From the NCBI GenBank assembly GCA_903842455.1, contig CAIMLX010000052.1, forward strand, positions 1 through 40,119: 40,119 nucleotides of DNA, written 5' to 3'. Of the stretch, positions 21,036 to 29,684 are shown in pieces; position 1 is the stretch's first letter, and each line of letters begins with the position of its first letter. The notes below the pieces were generated by a model, which ran no database searches, was not told the DNA's origin, and saw only the letters and a list, made by a program, of their open reading frames with translations. The translations under genes and the position numbers were made by a program. This DNA is from an uncultured Hyphomicrobiales bacterium. GTDB taxonomy: Bacteria; Pseudomonadota; Alphaproteobacteria; Rhizobiales; Devosiaceae.

Positions 21036-23057
21036 ATGAAGGTTGACGGGAAAGCCGGCAGCAAGCGCTCATTGTCGCTGCGGGCAGGAATGTTCGTGCT
21101 GGCGCAGAGTGCTGCGCTGTTGCTGGTCGGGTTGCTGATTGCTGGCGCCGGATTTTTCGTGTCGGGCAATTTCGAGCGCTCGAGCACGCATGCCCAGACC
21201 ATGATGGCGTCGATGCGCGCCCACATGACGGCCGACATGCTGCATGACAGCCTGCGCGGCGTGGTGCTGCGCAGCCTATATGCCGGATCGCGCGCCGATT
21301 TCACCACCGTGAAGGCAACTGCGGTCCAGGTGCAGGAGTATGCCGAGGCGTTCCGGGCTGCCGTCGACAAGCAGGACACTCTCGACGTTCCGCCGGCCGT
21401 GCGCGCCGCGCTCCAAGGGGTGAGGGCGCCGCTCGAGGCCTACCTCGCCGAGGCCATCGCCATGGTGGAAATGGTCAACAAGCTCAAGATGATCGACGCG
21501 CAGAAGGCGCTGCCGGCCTTCGATGCGGCCTTTGCGACGCTCGAGGATGACATGGCGGCAGTCTCCGACGCGATCGAAGGCGCCAATGCCGAGCAACTGA
21601 GTGGCACCGCAGGCGATGCCCAGGTCGCGCAGATCATCAACTGGGGCGGCCTTGGTCTGATCCTGGTGCTGGTGGTCGCTACGGTGGTGCTGAGCCGGCT
21701 GACGATGATCGCGCCGCTCTCGCACATGACTGGCGACTTCAACCGACTTGCCGATGGCGACCTGTCGGTCGAGGTGAAGGACAACCACATCGTCACCGAA
21801 ATAAACGCCCTCGCCAAGGTGCTGGGCGTGTTCCGCGAGGCGCTGAGGAACCGTGACATGCTGGCCGGTGAGGCCGAAGTCAGCGCCCGGCAGGTCGCAG
21901 AGCGCGCCAATGCGGCCGCGTCGCTCAACGAGGAAATCAGCGACACCGTCGGCGCGGCACTGCAGGGCGATTTCTCGCGCCGGGTCACCGGCAGTTATGC
22001 CGACGAGGACCTCGCAACCCTTGCCGGCAGCGTCAACCAGTTGCTGGAGACGGTGGACCGTTCGATCGCCGAGACGGGTGAAGTGCTGTCGGCACTCGCG
22101 AGGGCCGACCTCACCAAGCGCATGGAGGGCCAGTATGCCGGCGCCCTGAAGCGGCTCAGCGACGACACCAATGCGGTGGGCGACCAGCTCACCGACGTCA
22201 TCACCAAGCTGCGTTCGACCTCGGGCGGGCTGAAGATTGCGACTGCCGAGATCCTGTCGGGTGCCAACGACCTTTCCGAGCGCACCACCAAGCAGGCCGC
22301 GACCATCGCGGAGACTTCCTCCACCATGGCGCGCCTCGCCGGCACGGTGGCCGAGAACGCCAAGCGGGCGGAATCGGCGAGCGGCAATGCCGCCGATGTC
22401 AGCCGCACCGCCGAAGAGGGCGGCGAGGTGATGCGGCAGGCGACCGAAGCAATGCAGCGGATCACCCAGTCCTCGGGCAAGATCTCCAACATCATCGGGC
22501 TGATCGACGACATCGCCTTCCAGACCAACCTGCTGGCGCTCAACGCCTCCGTCGAGGCGGCGCGGGCCGGCGATGCCGGCAAGGGCTTTGCAGTGGTGGC
22601 GGTGGAAGTCCGCCGGCTCGCCCAGTCGGCCGCCAGCGCCTCCTCGGAGGTGAAGGTGCTGATCGAGCAGTCGGGCGTGGAAGTGGCGGGTGGCAGCAAG
22701 CTCGTCGCCGAGGCGGCTCGCAAGCTCGAGGCCATGCTCGAGGGTGCCCGGACTAACCACGAACTGCTGCAGGGCATCGCTCAGCAGAGCCGCGACCAGG
22801 CGTCCTCGATCGACGAGATGACCGGCGCGGTGCGCACGCTCGACGAGATGACCCAGCACAACGCCGCGCTGGTGGAAGAAACCAACGCCGCGATCGAGCA
22901 GACCGAAGCGCAGGCCAACGAACTCGACCAGGTGGTGGCGGTGTTCACCGTCGCCGAGGCCTCCGGAGCGACGCCGCGGGCAGGTCATGCCCCGCACCGC
23001 GCGGCACCCCGCGTCACCGGCAACCTCGCGATCAAAGAGGACTGGAACGAGTTCTGA
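21036..23057 (+). CDS. Methyl-accepting chemotaxis protein 3 (four-helix-type sensor)
   Basis: A 673-residue chemoreceptor with a basic N-terminus, TM1 about 18-43 and TM2 about 203-222. The periplasmic part (44-202) is all-helical, containing [20 protein letters not shown], which is like other alphaproteobacterial helical-bundle receptors. HAMP follows, then a second HAMP-like segment ([25 protein letters not shown]), the signalling hairpin and a C-terminal tether KEDWNEF. A CGGAG ribosome site sits 8 bases before the ATG. The 169-base gap before it has no gene that I can support. Confidence 0.93.
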   Translation: MKVDGKAGSKRSLSLRAGMFVLAQSAALLLVGLLIAGAGFFVSGNFERSSTHAQTMMASMRAHMTADMLHDSLRGVVLRSLYAGSRADFTTVKATAVQVQEYAEAFRAAVDKQDTLDVPPAVRAALQGVRAPLEAYLAEAIAMVEMVNKLKMIDAQKALPAFDAAFATLEDDMAAVSDAIEGANAEQLSGTAGDAQVAQIINWGGLGLILVLVVATVVLSRLTMIAPLSHMTGDFNRLADGDLSVEVKDNHIVTEINALAKVLGVFREALRNRDMLAGEAEVSARQVAERANAAASLNEEISDTVGAALQGDFSRRVTGSYADEDLATLAGSVNQLLETVDRSIAETGEVLSALARADLTKRMEGQYAGALKRLSDDTNAVGDQLTDVITKLRSTSGGLKIATAEILSGANDLSERTTKQAATIAETSSTMARLAGTVAENAKRAESASGNAADVSRTAEEGGEVMRQATEAMQRITQSSGKISNIIGLIDDIAFQTNLLALNASVEAARAGDAGKGFAVVAVEVRRLAQSAASASSEVKVLIEQSGVEVAGGSKLVAEAARKLEAMLEGARTNHELLQGIAQQSRDQASSIDEMTGAVRTLDEMTQHNAALVEETNAAIEQTEAQANELDQVVAVFTVAEASGATPRAGHAPHRAAPRVTGNLAIKEDWNEF

Positions 23058-23082
23058 GCGCCCCAACAGGGTCAAGTATCGG

Positions 23083-23108
23083 ACGGCCGGTGAGTGATCA
23101 CCGGCCGT
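23083..23108 (+). terminator. Hairpin terminator after the chemoreceptor cluster
   Basis: A perfect 11-bp stem ACGGCCGGTGA/TCACCGGCCGT with a GTGA loop starts 25 bases after the MCP3 stop. The following TGCTGCATTTG is a poor T tract, so termination may be partial. Confidence 0.6.
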
Positions 23109-23209
23109 TGCTGCATTTGCCAGCGGCCGATCACGTTGCCGTCAGGGGGTAACCCCGCAGTCTGCCGAAGCGAACCTGCGCTCGTAGCCATTTTTCATGG
23201 AGCGAGGCG

Positions 23210-23893
23210 ATGACACGGGCGATGATTGTGGGAGCGCTGCTGGCGCTGGGCATGGGCGGTGGGGCAGCGGCCGCCGACAAACCGCCAGTGGTGGTCGAAC
23301 TGTTCACGAGCCAGGGCTGCTCGTCCTGTCCGCCGGCCAATGCCAACCTGATCGAACTCAGCAGGCGTGACGACGTGCTGGCGCTGAGCTTTGCCGTGAC
23401 CTACTGGGATCGGCTCGGGTGGAAGGACAGTTTTGGCCGCGAGGACTACACGGCGCGCCAATATGCCTATGTGCCGGGTTTGGGTGAGCGCGGGCCGTTC
23501 ACGCCGCAAATGGTGATCAACGGCCGGAAGAGCCTCGTCGGCAATCGGCTGGGCGAGGTCGAGGCCGGCATCGCCGCCGCTACGCCGCTGGCCGGTCCGG
23601 CGGTCAGCCTCGCCGATGGTCGGCTGGAGATCGCTGCAGCCGAGGCGCCTGGCCCGGCCGATGTCTGGCTGGTGCGCTATGACCCCAACGTGGTCGAGGT
23701 CCCGATCGCGCGTGGCGAGAACACCGGGAGGACGTTGCCACACACCCATGTGGTGCATGACCTGCAGAACCTAGGGCAGTGGGATGGCAAGGCGCTGTCG
23801 TTGACGGTGCCGGAGGCCCACGCTGGCCTGAACACGGCAGTGCTGGTGCAGTTGCGCAACGGCGGCGCCATCCTATCCGCCGTGACCGACTAG
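23210..23893 (+). CDS. DUF1223 family thioredoxin-like secreted protein
   Basis: A 227-residue protein with a signal peptide (cleavage expected near AAAADK, about 22). The mature N-terminus VVVELFTSQGCSSCPPAN carries a CSSC pair (C37, C40) in a thioredoxin-like position, the hallmark of DUF1223. FTPQMVINGR holds the cis-proline-like segment. A periplasmic redox role is likely but unproven. Its TAG and the stop of the reverse-strand racemase share CTAG at 23890-23893. Confidence 0.88.
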   Translation: MTRAMIVGALLALGMGGGAAAADKPPVVVELFTSQGCSSCPPANANLIELSRRDDVLALSFAVTYWDRLGWKDSFGREDYTARQYAYVPGLGERGPFTPQMVINGRKSLVGNRLGEVEAGIAAATPLAGPAVSLADGRLEIAAAEAPGPADVWLVRYDPNVVEVPIARGENTGRTLPHTHVVHDLQNLGQWDGKALSLTVPEAHAGLNTAVLVQLRNGGAILSAVTD

Positions 23894-24576
23894 CGCAGCG
23901 CTTCGGCGACGAGGGCGCGGGCGTGCAGATCGGTGGTGTCGTAGGTCGGGAGCGGGCTGACGCTGTCGTCGATCAGCATGCCGATCTCGGTGCAGCCGAG
24001 GATCACCGCCTCGCCGCCCCGGGCCTGCAGCCGGGCGATAGCGTCGACATAGATACGGCGCGACTCCTCGCGCACGATGCCGAGGCACAGTTCCTCGTAG
24101 ATGATGCCGTTGAGGTTGGTGATGCCCACGTCCGGCACCAGCACCTCGAGCCCGCGCGCTTCCAGGCCCTCGATGTAGAAGCGTTTTTCCATGGTGAACC
24201 GCGTTCCCAGCAGCCCGACCTTGCCGATGCCATCGGCGATCAGCGCATCGGCGGTCGGCGCGGCGATATGCACGAACGGCACGGTCAGCGCGGCGACGAT
24301 CTGCGGGGCGCAGATATGCATGGTGTTGGTCGCGAGCCCGATGATCCCGGCGCCCTGCGCCTCGAGCGAGGCCGCGATGCCGGCAAGGATGTTCCCCGCA
24401 CCGTCCCATTCGCCGGCGCGCTGCATCGCCTCTATGCCGGCGAAATCCACCGAGTGGACGATGACCGGAGCGGAATGCAGGCCCCCGAGCCGTGCCGCCG
24501 TCTCGCGGTTGAGGATGGCGTAGTAGTGAGCGGTGGATTCCCAGCTCATGCCGCCGATCAGGCCGATGGTTTTCAT
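23890..24576 (-). CDS. Aspartate/glutamate racemase family protein (YgeA-like)
   Basis: A 228-residue cofactor-independent racemase of the Asp/Glu family. It starts MKTIGLIGGMSWEST, as in YgeA and aspartate racemases. The second catalytic residue is C195 in GCTEIG. The first position is threonine, T83 in ATNTMH, instead of cysteine. The E. coli L-Asp/Glu-specific racemase is known to use a Thr/Cys pair, so the enzyme may still be active with narrowed stereospecificity. The start lies 39 bases after the acetyltransferase gene on the same strand. Confidence 0.88.
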   Translation of the reverse strand: MKTIGLIGGMSWESTAHYYAILNRETAARLGGLHSAPVIVHSVDFAGIEAMQRAGEWDGAGNILAGIAASLEAQGAGIIGLATNTMHICAPQIVAALTVPFVHIAAPTADALIADGIGKVGLLGTRFTMEKRFYIEGLEARGLEVLVPDVGITNLNGIIYEELCLGIVREESRRIYVDAIARLQARGGEAVILGCTEIGMLIDDSVSPLPTYDTTDLHARALVAEALR

Positions 24577-24615
24577 GGCGCGGTTGTAGCGCGCGGCGTG
24601 GTGAGATGGGAAGCG

Positions 24616-25056
24616 CTACAGGCGCTTGCGTAACATTACCAGCCGCTTGGTCTCCTCGAAGCCCCAAGCGGAGTGGCTGCTGAGCGAGGCAGCGTTGTCA
24701 GCTTCCACGTCCGAGCCCAGTTCCTGGTAGCCGCGCGCCCGGGCCCAGGCTTCCGCTGCAGCGATCAGCGCCACGCCGACGCCCGAGCGGCGGTGCGCGG
24801 GGTCGACGTAGATGCCTTCAACCCAGCCGACCGGGGCGGTGTCGAAACCGTCGCCCCTTGGCCGCTCACCGACCTCGACGAAAGCCACGAGGTGCTCGCC
24901 GTGGAACGCCCCAAAGGCGGCAAGGCGACCGCCCGAAGCCAGGGTATCGGTGATGTCCTTATCGAAGCTGCCATCGTCATCGCGCGGCCAGAGCGCAAAA
25001 CGCAGCGATCGCCAGGCGACGCGGTCAGGCTCACCGAGAGCCCTGATGTCAGACAC
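24616..25056 (-). CDS. GNAT acetyltransferase, AAC(6')-like
   Basis: A 146-residue GNAT enzyme. The acetyl-CoA loop is in EGIYVDPAHRRSGVGVAL. Together with WRSLRFALWP near the N-terminus, ELGSDVEADNAAS and the end HSAWGFEETKRLVMLRKRL, the pattern follows chromosomal aminoglycoside 6'-N-acetyltransferases of the AAC(6') group. Family membership is well supported; resistance activity is not shown by sequence. Its start overlaps the end of rppH by 8 bases, so it is translated from the same message. Confidence 0.82.
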   Translation of the reverse strand: MSDIRALGEPDRVAWRSLRFALWPRDDDGSFDKDITDTLASGGRLAAFGAFHGEHLVAFVEVGERPRGDGFDTAPVGWVEGIYVDPAHRRSGVGVALIAAAEAWARARGYQELGSDVEADNAASLSSHSAWGFEETKRLVMLRKRL

Positions 25057-25576
25057 GGCCGAGCTTACCGGGAATATCCCTGAACGCCGCGACGATCTGC
25101 AGGTAGGCTTCGCGCTTGAACGGGACGATCAGGTCGGGCAGCGCCTCGAGCTTTTCCCAGCGCCAGCGGTCGAACTCGGCGGTGTGGGCGCCGCCGCCCG
25201 GCTCGGTGACGTTGATCTCGCTCTCATTGCCGGTGAAGCGGAAGGCGAACCAGCGCTGGCGCTGGCCCCGATACCTGCCCTTCAGCGCAACGCCCAGCGC
25301 TTCGTCCGGCAGGTCATAGTAGATCCACTCGGGCGCCTCGGCGATCAGTTCGACCGACCGGATCGAGGTCTCTTCGAACAGTTCGCGATAGGCGGTATCG
25401 AGTGGCTGCTCGCCCTTGTCGATGCCGCCCTGCGGCATCTGCCACGGGGCGCCGAATTCCGAGCTGTCCTCGGGGTCTTCCTCGGGCTTGCGTCGGCCGA
25501 TGAACACGAGGCCATCGGCGTTGAAAACAGCGGTGCCCACGCAATCGCGGTAGGGCAACGTTTCTCGATCAACCAT
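25049..25576 (-). CDS. rppH: RNA pyrophosphohydrolase (Nudix)
   Basis: A 175-residue Nudix hydrolase that removes pyrophosphate from 5'-triphosphate RNA and starts mRNA decay; in Bartonella-like relatives the same family is called invasion protein A. The Nudix box runs from G50 to I72: GGIDKGE, then REL at 64-66 and EETSI at 68-72. The usual glycine near the end of the box is serine (S71), outside the metal-binding glutamates. It begins inside the upstream gene by 8 bases, indicating coupled translation. Confidence 0.9.
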   Translation of the reverse strand: MVDRETLPYRDCVGTAVFNADGLVFIGRRKPEEDPEDSSEFGAPWQMPQGGIDKGEQPLDTAYRELFEETSIRSVELIAEAPEWIYYDLPDEALGVALKGRYRGQRQRWFAFRFTGNESEINVTEPGGGAHTAEFDRWRWEKLEALPDLIVPFKREAYLQIVAAFRDIPGKLGRV

Positions 25577-26717
25577 CGGTCTTTCCCATCAAGGCACTGG
25601 CGGGGACGAGGTGTATCCCCTTGTCCTCGAGGCCGCGAGCCCATTCGGTGATCACTTCGATGGAGACCGGCAGGGCCGAGACGATGCCGATGGCGGAACC
25701 GTTCCGGCGCGCCTTGTCCTCCAGCGCCTGCAACTGCGCGAAGATGGCGGTGCGCGAGGGATTGGCGTCGACCATGGCGTCGACCCGGGCGAAGGGCACC
25801 CGGTTGGCCTGTGCCAGCTGGGGGGCGAGCGAGCGGTTCGACGAGCCGTCGTCGAGATAGCCGAGGCCGCGGGCGCCGAGCTCTTCCATCACCGGGCCGA
25901 AATCGGCCCCCGAGGCGGTGAAGCGGGCGCCCATGTTGTTGAGCAGGCCGACATAGCCGCCGAAGCGGCTCATGACATTGAACAGCTTGTTGAGGTTGTC
26001 ACGCGGCGCCTGCCCAGTCAGCAGCGTGTCCGGCCCGGGATCGTTGTCGGGGTAGTCGAACGGTTCCAGCGGCACTTCCAGCAGGACCTCGTGACCGCTG
26101 GTGCGGGCGCTGGCGACGCTGCGCGCGAGCCCCTTGCCGTAGGGAGCAAAGGCGAGCGTCACCTCGGCCGGCAGCTTCTGGATCGCTTCCATCGTGCCGT
26201 TCGGATTGATGCCGAGGCCCGAAACGACGATGGCGATGGTCGGCTTGTCACCGGCTGCCGCGACACTTTCGGCGCCGCGCGAGTAGGCTGTGAACGGCGT
26301 CACTCCGGTCGACGAGATGCGCGGAATCTGGCCGAACTCGGTCTCTTCGACGAGGTCGGCGGCGATGCCGGCCGGATCGGCCAGGGCCACGTCCATCAGC
26401 CCGTCGTCCTGCCCGAGCGCTTCGGGCACGGCGATCATCTCGGGGTCGGCGGTGATCGTGGCCGAAAACGGCGTCCCATCCGACACTGCCCCGGCCACCG
26501 AATTGGCGTCGACCGTCGAGTTGATGGCGACGGTGGCCGATGGCCTGCCGCCGTCCGGCGTATCGACCAGCAGCACGGTTGCGACGATGCCGATGCCGAT
26601 GAGACCGAGCAGGCCGAACGCGGTACGCGCGATCGGCAGGCGGTACGATGACCGGCCTTGGTTCGCTTTGTCCTGCCGCACACGACGGCGGCTGAGCGGG
26701 GCACTGAGATCGGTCAT
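25569..26717 (-). CDS. Divergent polysaccharide deacetylase family protein (DUF610/YibQ-like)
   Basis: A 382-residue protein with a cytoplasmic basic N-terminus, one membrane helix at about 28-51, a low-complexity linker and a C-terminal NodB-like barrel beginning near TIAIVVSGLGINPNGTM. LEVPLEPFDYPDNDPGPDTL and the NNMGARFTAS segment are typical of the divergent deacetylase family. It is periplasmic and anchored. Genes of this family usually sit next to envC and ctpA, as here, and are thought to take part in envelope turnover; enzyme activity is uncertain. Confidence 0.85.
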   Translation of the reverse strand: MTDLSAPLSRRRVRQDKANQGRSSYRLPIARTAFGLLGLIGIGIVATVLLVDTPDGGRPSATVAINSTVDANSVAGAVSDGTPFSATITADPEMIAVPEALGQDDGLMDVALADPAGIAADLVEETEFGQIPRISSTGVTPFTAYSRGAESVAAAGDKPTIAIVVSGLGINPNGTMEAIQKLPAEVTLAFAPYGKGLARSVASARTSGHEVLLEVPLEPFDYPDNDPGPDTLLTGQAPRDNLNKLFNVMSRFGGYVGLLNNMGARFTASGADFGPVMEELGARGLGYLDDGSSNRSLAPQLAQANRVPFARVDAMVDANPSRTAIFAQLQALEDKARRNGSAIGIVSALPVSIEVITEWARGLEDKGIHLVPASALMGKTDG

Positions 26718-26799
26718 GCCGGAATCCCGAAAAACAACGGGGCGGCGAATCGGCCGCCCCGCAGGGAAATACTCTCAGCTCACAGTCGGTAACGAAGCG

Positions 26800-28149
26800 T
26801 TAACTGGCAGCGCTGTCGGTCTTGGGCGGGTAGGCCGGGTTGGTCTCTTCGCCGTTGATCAGCTTGAGGGCAAACTGCAGCTGGTTGTCCTCTTCCGCCG
26901 TGGCCGGCACATAGACCGATGAGCCGACAGTGGCGTTTTCCTGCGTGCCGCCGCCGATCTGGCCGGGCAGCGCCACTTCGCCGAGGATCTCGTCGCGGCC
27001 CTTGAACTCGTCGGGCACGTCTTGGGTGACGGTGATGTCGGGCTGGATGCCGGAGGCCTGGATGGAACGGTTGTTCGGCGTGTAGTAGCGCGCCGTGGTC
27101 AGCCGCATGGCGCCGTCGGCGCCGAGCGGGATGATCGACTGCACCGAGCCCTTGCCGAACGAGCGGGTGCCGACCAGCGTGGCGCGCTTGTGATCCTGCA
27201 GGGCGCCGGCGACGATCTCTGCCGCCGAGGCGGAGCCGCCATTGATCAGCACCACCATGGGAATGTCGGCGATCTTCTGGTCGAGGTCATCGGGCCGCGC
27301 GTCATAGCGCGAGCTTTCAGAGTCGAGCCGGCCGCGGGTCAGCACCACGGCGCCCTGGCGGAGGAAGGCGTCGGACACGTAGACGGCCTGGTCGACGAGG
27401 CCGCCCGGATTGTTGCGCAGGTCGAGAACGATGCCCTTCGGCGCCTTGCCAAGCTGCTTGTAGGCGTCGTCGATGGCCTTGCGGATGCCGGGGAAGGCCT
27501 GCTCGGAGAAGCGCGCAAGGCGGATCACCGCGATATCTTCCTGCATCGTCAAACGGGCGGCGCGGGTGGCGATGATGTCGCGGGTCAGCTCGAAATCGAG
27601 CGGTTCGGCCACGCCCTCGCGTACGACGGTGATCTTGATCTTGGTGCCGACCGGGCCGCGCATCTTGCCGACCGCTTCATCGAGCGACAGGCCCTGCACC
27701 TGCACGCCGTCGAGCTCGACAATAAAATCGCCGGCGAGGATGCCCGCCTTGGCGGCCGGCGTCTCGTCGATGGGCGAAACCACCCTGATCGCGCCCTCCT
27801 CCATCTGCACCTCGATGCCGAGGCCGCCGAACTGCCCGGTCGTGTCTTCCTGCACGTCGGCGTAGTCGATCGGCTCCATGTAGTCGGAGTGCGGATCGAG
27901 CGAGGTCAGCATGCCGCGAAGCGCGGCGTGGATCAGCTTCTTCTCGTCGGGCGCCACCACATACTCGGCGCGGATGCGGTCGAACACTTCGCCGAACAGC
28001 GACAGGTCGGAGTAGATCTCGTCCGGTGAGCGCGGCGCGGTCTCGGCCGGTGCAACCGCCTGGTCCTGTGCGATCAGTGGGGCGCAAGCGAGGCCGAGGC
28101 CGAACAGCACGGCGGCGGAGACGGCAGTACGGAATGGCGTCAGGCGCAT
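26800..28149 (-). CDS. ctpA: C-terminal processing peptidase, S41 family
   Basis: A 449-residue periplasmic serine protease. A signal peptide (cleavage near AQDQ, about 28) is followed by a PDZ domain (about 103-185; GGLGIEVQMEEG, PAAKAGILAGDFIVELDG) and the S41 catalytic domain. The Ser/Lys dyad is S308 (GGSASAAEI) and K333 (SFGKGS), 25 residues apart as usual. It starts 6 bases after the envC stop, so the two are co-transcribed. It probably processes envelope proteins or controls peptidoglycan hydrolases. Confidence 0.94.
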   Translation of the reverse strand: MRLTPFRTAVSAAVLFGLGLACAPLIAQDQAVAPAETAPRSPDEIYSDLSLFGEVFDRIRAEYVVAPDEKKLIHAALRGMLTSLDPHSDYMEPIDYADVQEDTTGQFGGLGIEVQMEEGAIRVVSPIDETPAAKAGILAGDFIVELDGVQVQGLSLDEAVGKMRGPVGTKIKITVVREGVAEPLDFELTRDIIATRAARLTMQEDIAVIRLARFSEQAFPGIRKAIDDAYKQLGKAPKGIVLDLRNNPGGLVDQAVYVSDAFLRQGAVVLTRGRLDSESSRYDARPDDLDQKIADIPMVVLINGGSASAAEIVAGALQDHKRATLVGTRSFGKGSVQSIIPLGADGAMRLTTARYYTPNNRSIQASGIQPDITVTQDVPDEFKGRDEILGEVALPGQIGGGTQENATVGSSVYVPATAEEDNQLQFALKLINGEETNPAYPPKTDSAAS

Positions 28150-28155
28150 AAACTT

Positions 28156-29583
28156 CTATCCACTCTGGGTTGGAGTTGCCGCTGCCGCCCACCATCCTGT
28201 GGGGTCGACGGGCTCATTGTTCTTTCGCATCTCAATATAGAGCGTCGGCCTCGAGACACCAGCGCTGGTCGCTACGGTACGGCCAATTGTCTGTGATCCC
28301 ATGGCGCCGACAGGCTCTCCCATCATCACGAACTGCCCGATCCTGACATCGACCTTTTCGAGGCCGGCGAGCAGCACCGTGTAATCCTGACCGGCATTGA
28401 GAATGACGATCTTGCCGTAATTGAGGTAATCGCCGGCGAACATCACCCAGCCATCGGCCGGCGACACCACCTGCGCGTCCGCCCGCGTCACCACCGACAG
28501 GCCGCGCGAGATGCCGCCAAAGCCGTCGCCGGCGCCGTACTCGATCACCGTGACGCCCGACGACGGCATGGTGAGGAAGCCCCTCGTCTGCACGAACGGT
28601 ACGGCGGGTTGGGTGCGGTCGGGGTTGGCGAGCGCCATCCTGATGGTCTGCTGGTCGAGCGCCGGGGCATTGCCGCCATTGTTGGCCGCCTCCGTCGCCT
28701 GGGCGGCGGTGGCGACCGCCGTAGCGCGCGCCGTGAGTTCGTCGATCAACTGCTTCAGCGATGTGGCCTTGTCGGCCAGCGCCTGGGCTTCGGCCTCCTC
28801 GCTGGCGAGCGCGGCGGTCGCGAGGTTCTCGGATTGCTTGCGGGCGGCGATCAGGCTGCCGATGCGGAGCTGTTCCTCCTCGAGCACCTGCAGGTTGGCC
28901 TCGAGCCTCGATTGTTGTTCCAGCGCGGCCGCCTTGATGGCGTTGAGCTGGTTGAGGTCGGAGGTAACGGAATCCGCTTTGCCGCGCAGCTGCGGCAGGA
29001 TGGCGGCGATCAGCAGGGCAGAACGGGCACTGTCGAGCGCGTTGTCCGGGTTGATCATCAGCGCCGGCGGTGGGTCGCGCGAGATGCGTTCGAGCGCGGC
29101 AAGCACGTTGGAAATGTTCACGTCGGCGCCGTCGAGGCGGCCGCGGACTTCGAGTTCCTGGACGATCAGGTCACCCAAGGTGTCCTCGAGCGCGGCAATA
29201 TCGGTCTCGGCGAGCTTTACCCGCTGCGCGGCGGCGATCAGGGCAGCGTTCTGCCGCGAACGGTCGCCCTGCATGCCCTCGATTTCGCGCTTCAGCGCCT
29301 CGGCGCGCTCCCGGGTGACCGAAATCGAGGCTTCGATGTCGGCCAGCGCCTTCTGCTGGGCCGCAAGCTCCGAAGTGGTGAGGGGTTCGGGGGCGGCGGA
29401 CGTGATGGTCGGATCGATCACTTCGACGGGATCGGCCGGCGCAGTGTCGTCGATCGACGGCCTGAGGTTCAGGTCATCGCCGGCTGCGGGCAGGTCGGTC
29501 TGCGCAAACGCCACCGGGCCAAGCGCGAGCGCCAGCACGGCGCCTGCCGCAAGTGCCCTGTTCGACCAGCCGTGTGCCGGCAT
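28156..29583 (-). CDS. envC: Murein hydrolase activator EnvC-like protein (degenerate M23/LytM)
   Basis: A 475-residue periplasmic protein. I place the start at 29583 (MPAHGWSNRALAAGAVLALA), because GGGGAG lies just upstream and a signal peptide follows at once; an ATG 105 bases earlier would add an unlikely leader. A long coiled coil covers about 75-320. The C-terminal LytM domain lacks the zinc ligands: the HxH-type and first histidine positions are absent (ILNAGQDYTVLLAGL, RPTLYIEMRK). This is the state of EnvC-type activators, which switch on amidases at the septum. Confidence 0.88.
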   Translation of the reverse strand: MPAHGWSNRALAAGAVLALALGPVAFAQTDLPAAGDDLNLRPSIDDTAPADPVEVIDPTITSAAPEPLTTSELAAQQKALADIEASISVTRERAEALKREIEGMQGDRSRQNAALIAAAQRVKLAETDIAALEDTLGDLIVQELEVRGRLDGADVNISNVLAALERISRDPPPALMINPDNALDSARSALLIAAILPQLRGKADSVTSDLNQLNAIKAAALEQQSRLEANLQVLEEEQLRIGSLIAARKQSENLATAALASEEAEAQALADKATSLKQLIDELTARATAVATAAQATEAANNGGNAPALDQQTIRMALANPDRTQPAVPFVQTRGFLTMPSSGVTVIEYGAGDGFGGISRGLSVVTRADAQVVSPADGWVMFAGDYLNYGKIVILNAGQDYTVLLAGLEKVDVRIGQFVMMGEPVGAMGSQTIGRTVATSAGVSRPTLYIEMRKNNEPVDPTGWWAAAATPTQSG

Positions 29584-29684
29584 CCAACTCCCCGATCCGC
29601 TCGAATCAATGTGTCGCACTCTAGCGCGAATGAATGCAAGCGGGGCGAATGGCGGATGGGTGCGGCCCTTTCGTGGCGGGCCTG

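Noticed and set aside
25049-25576. Loss of RppH activity because the Nudix box has Ser (S71) for Gly
   Set aside because: The metal-binding REx2EE residues are intact and this position tolerates small residues, so the enzyme is probably active.
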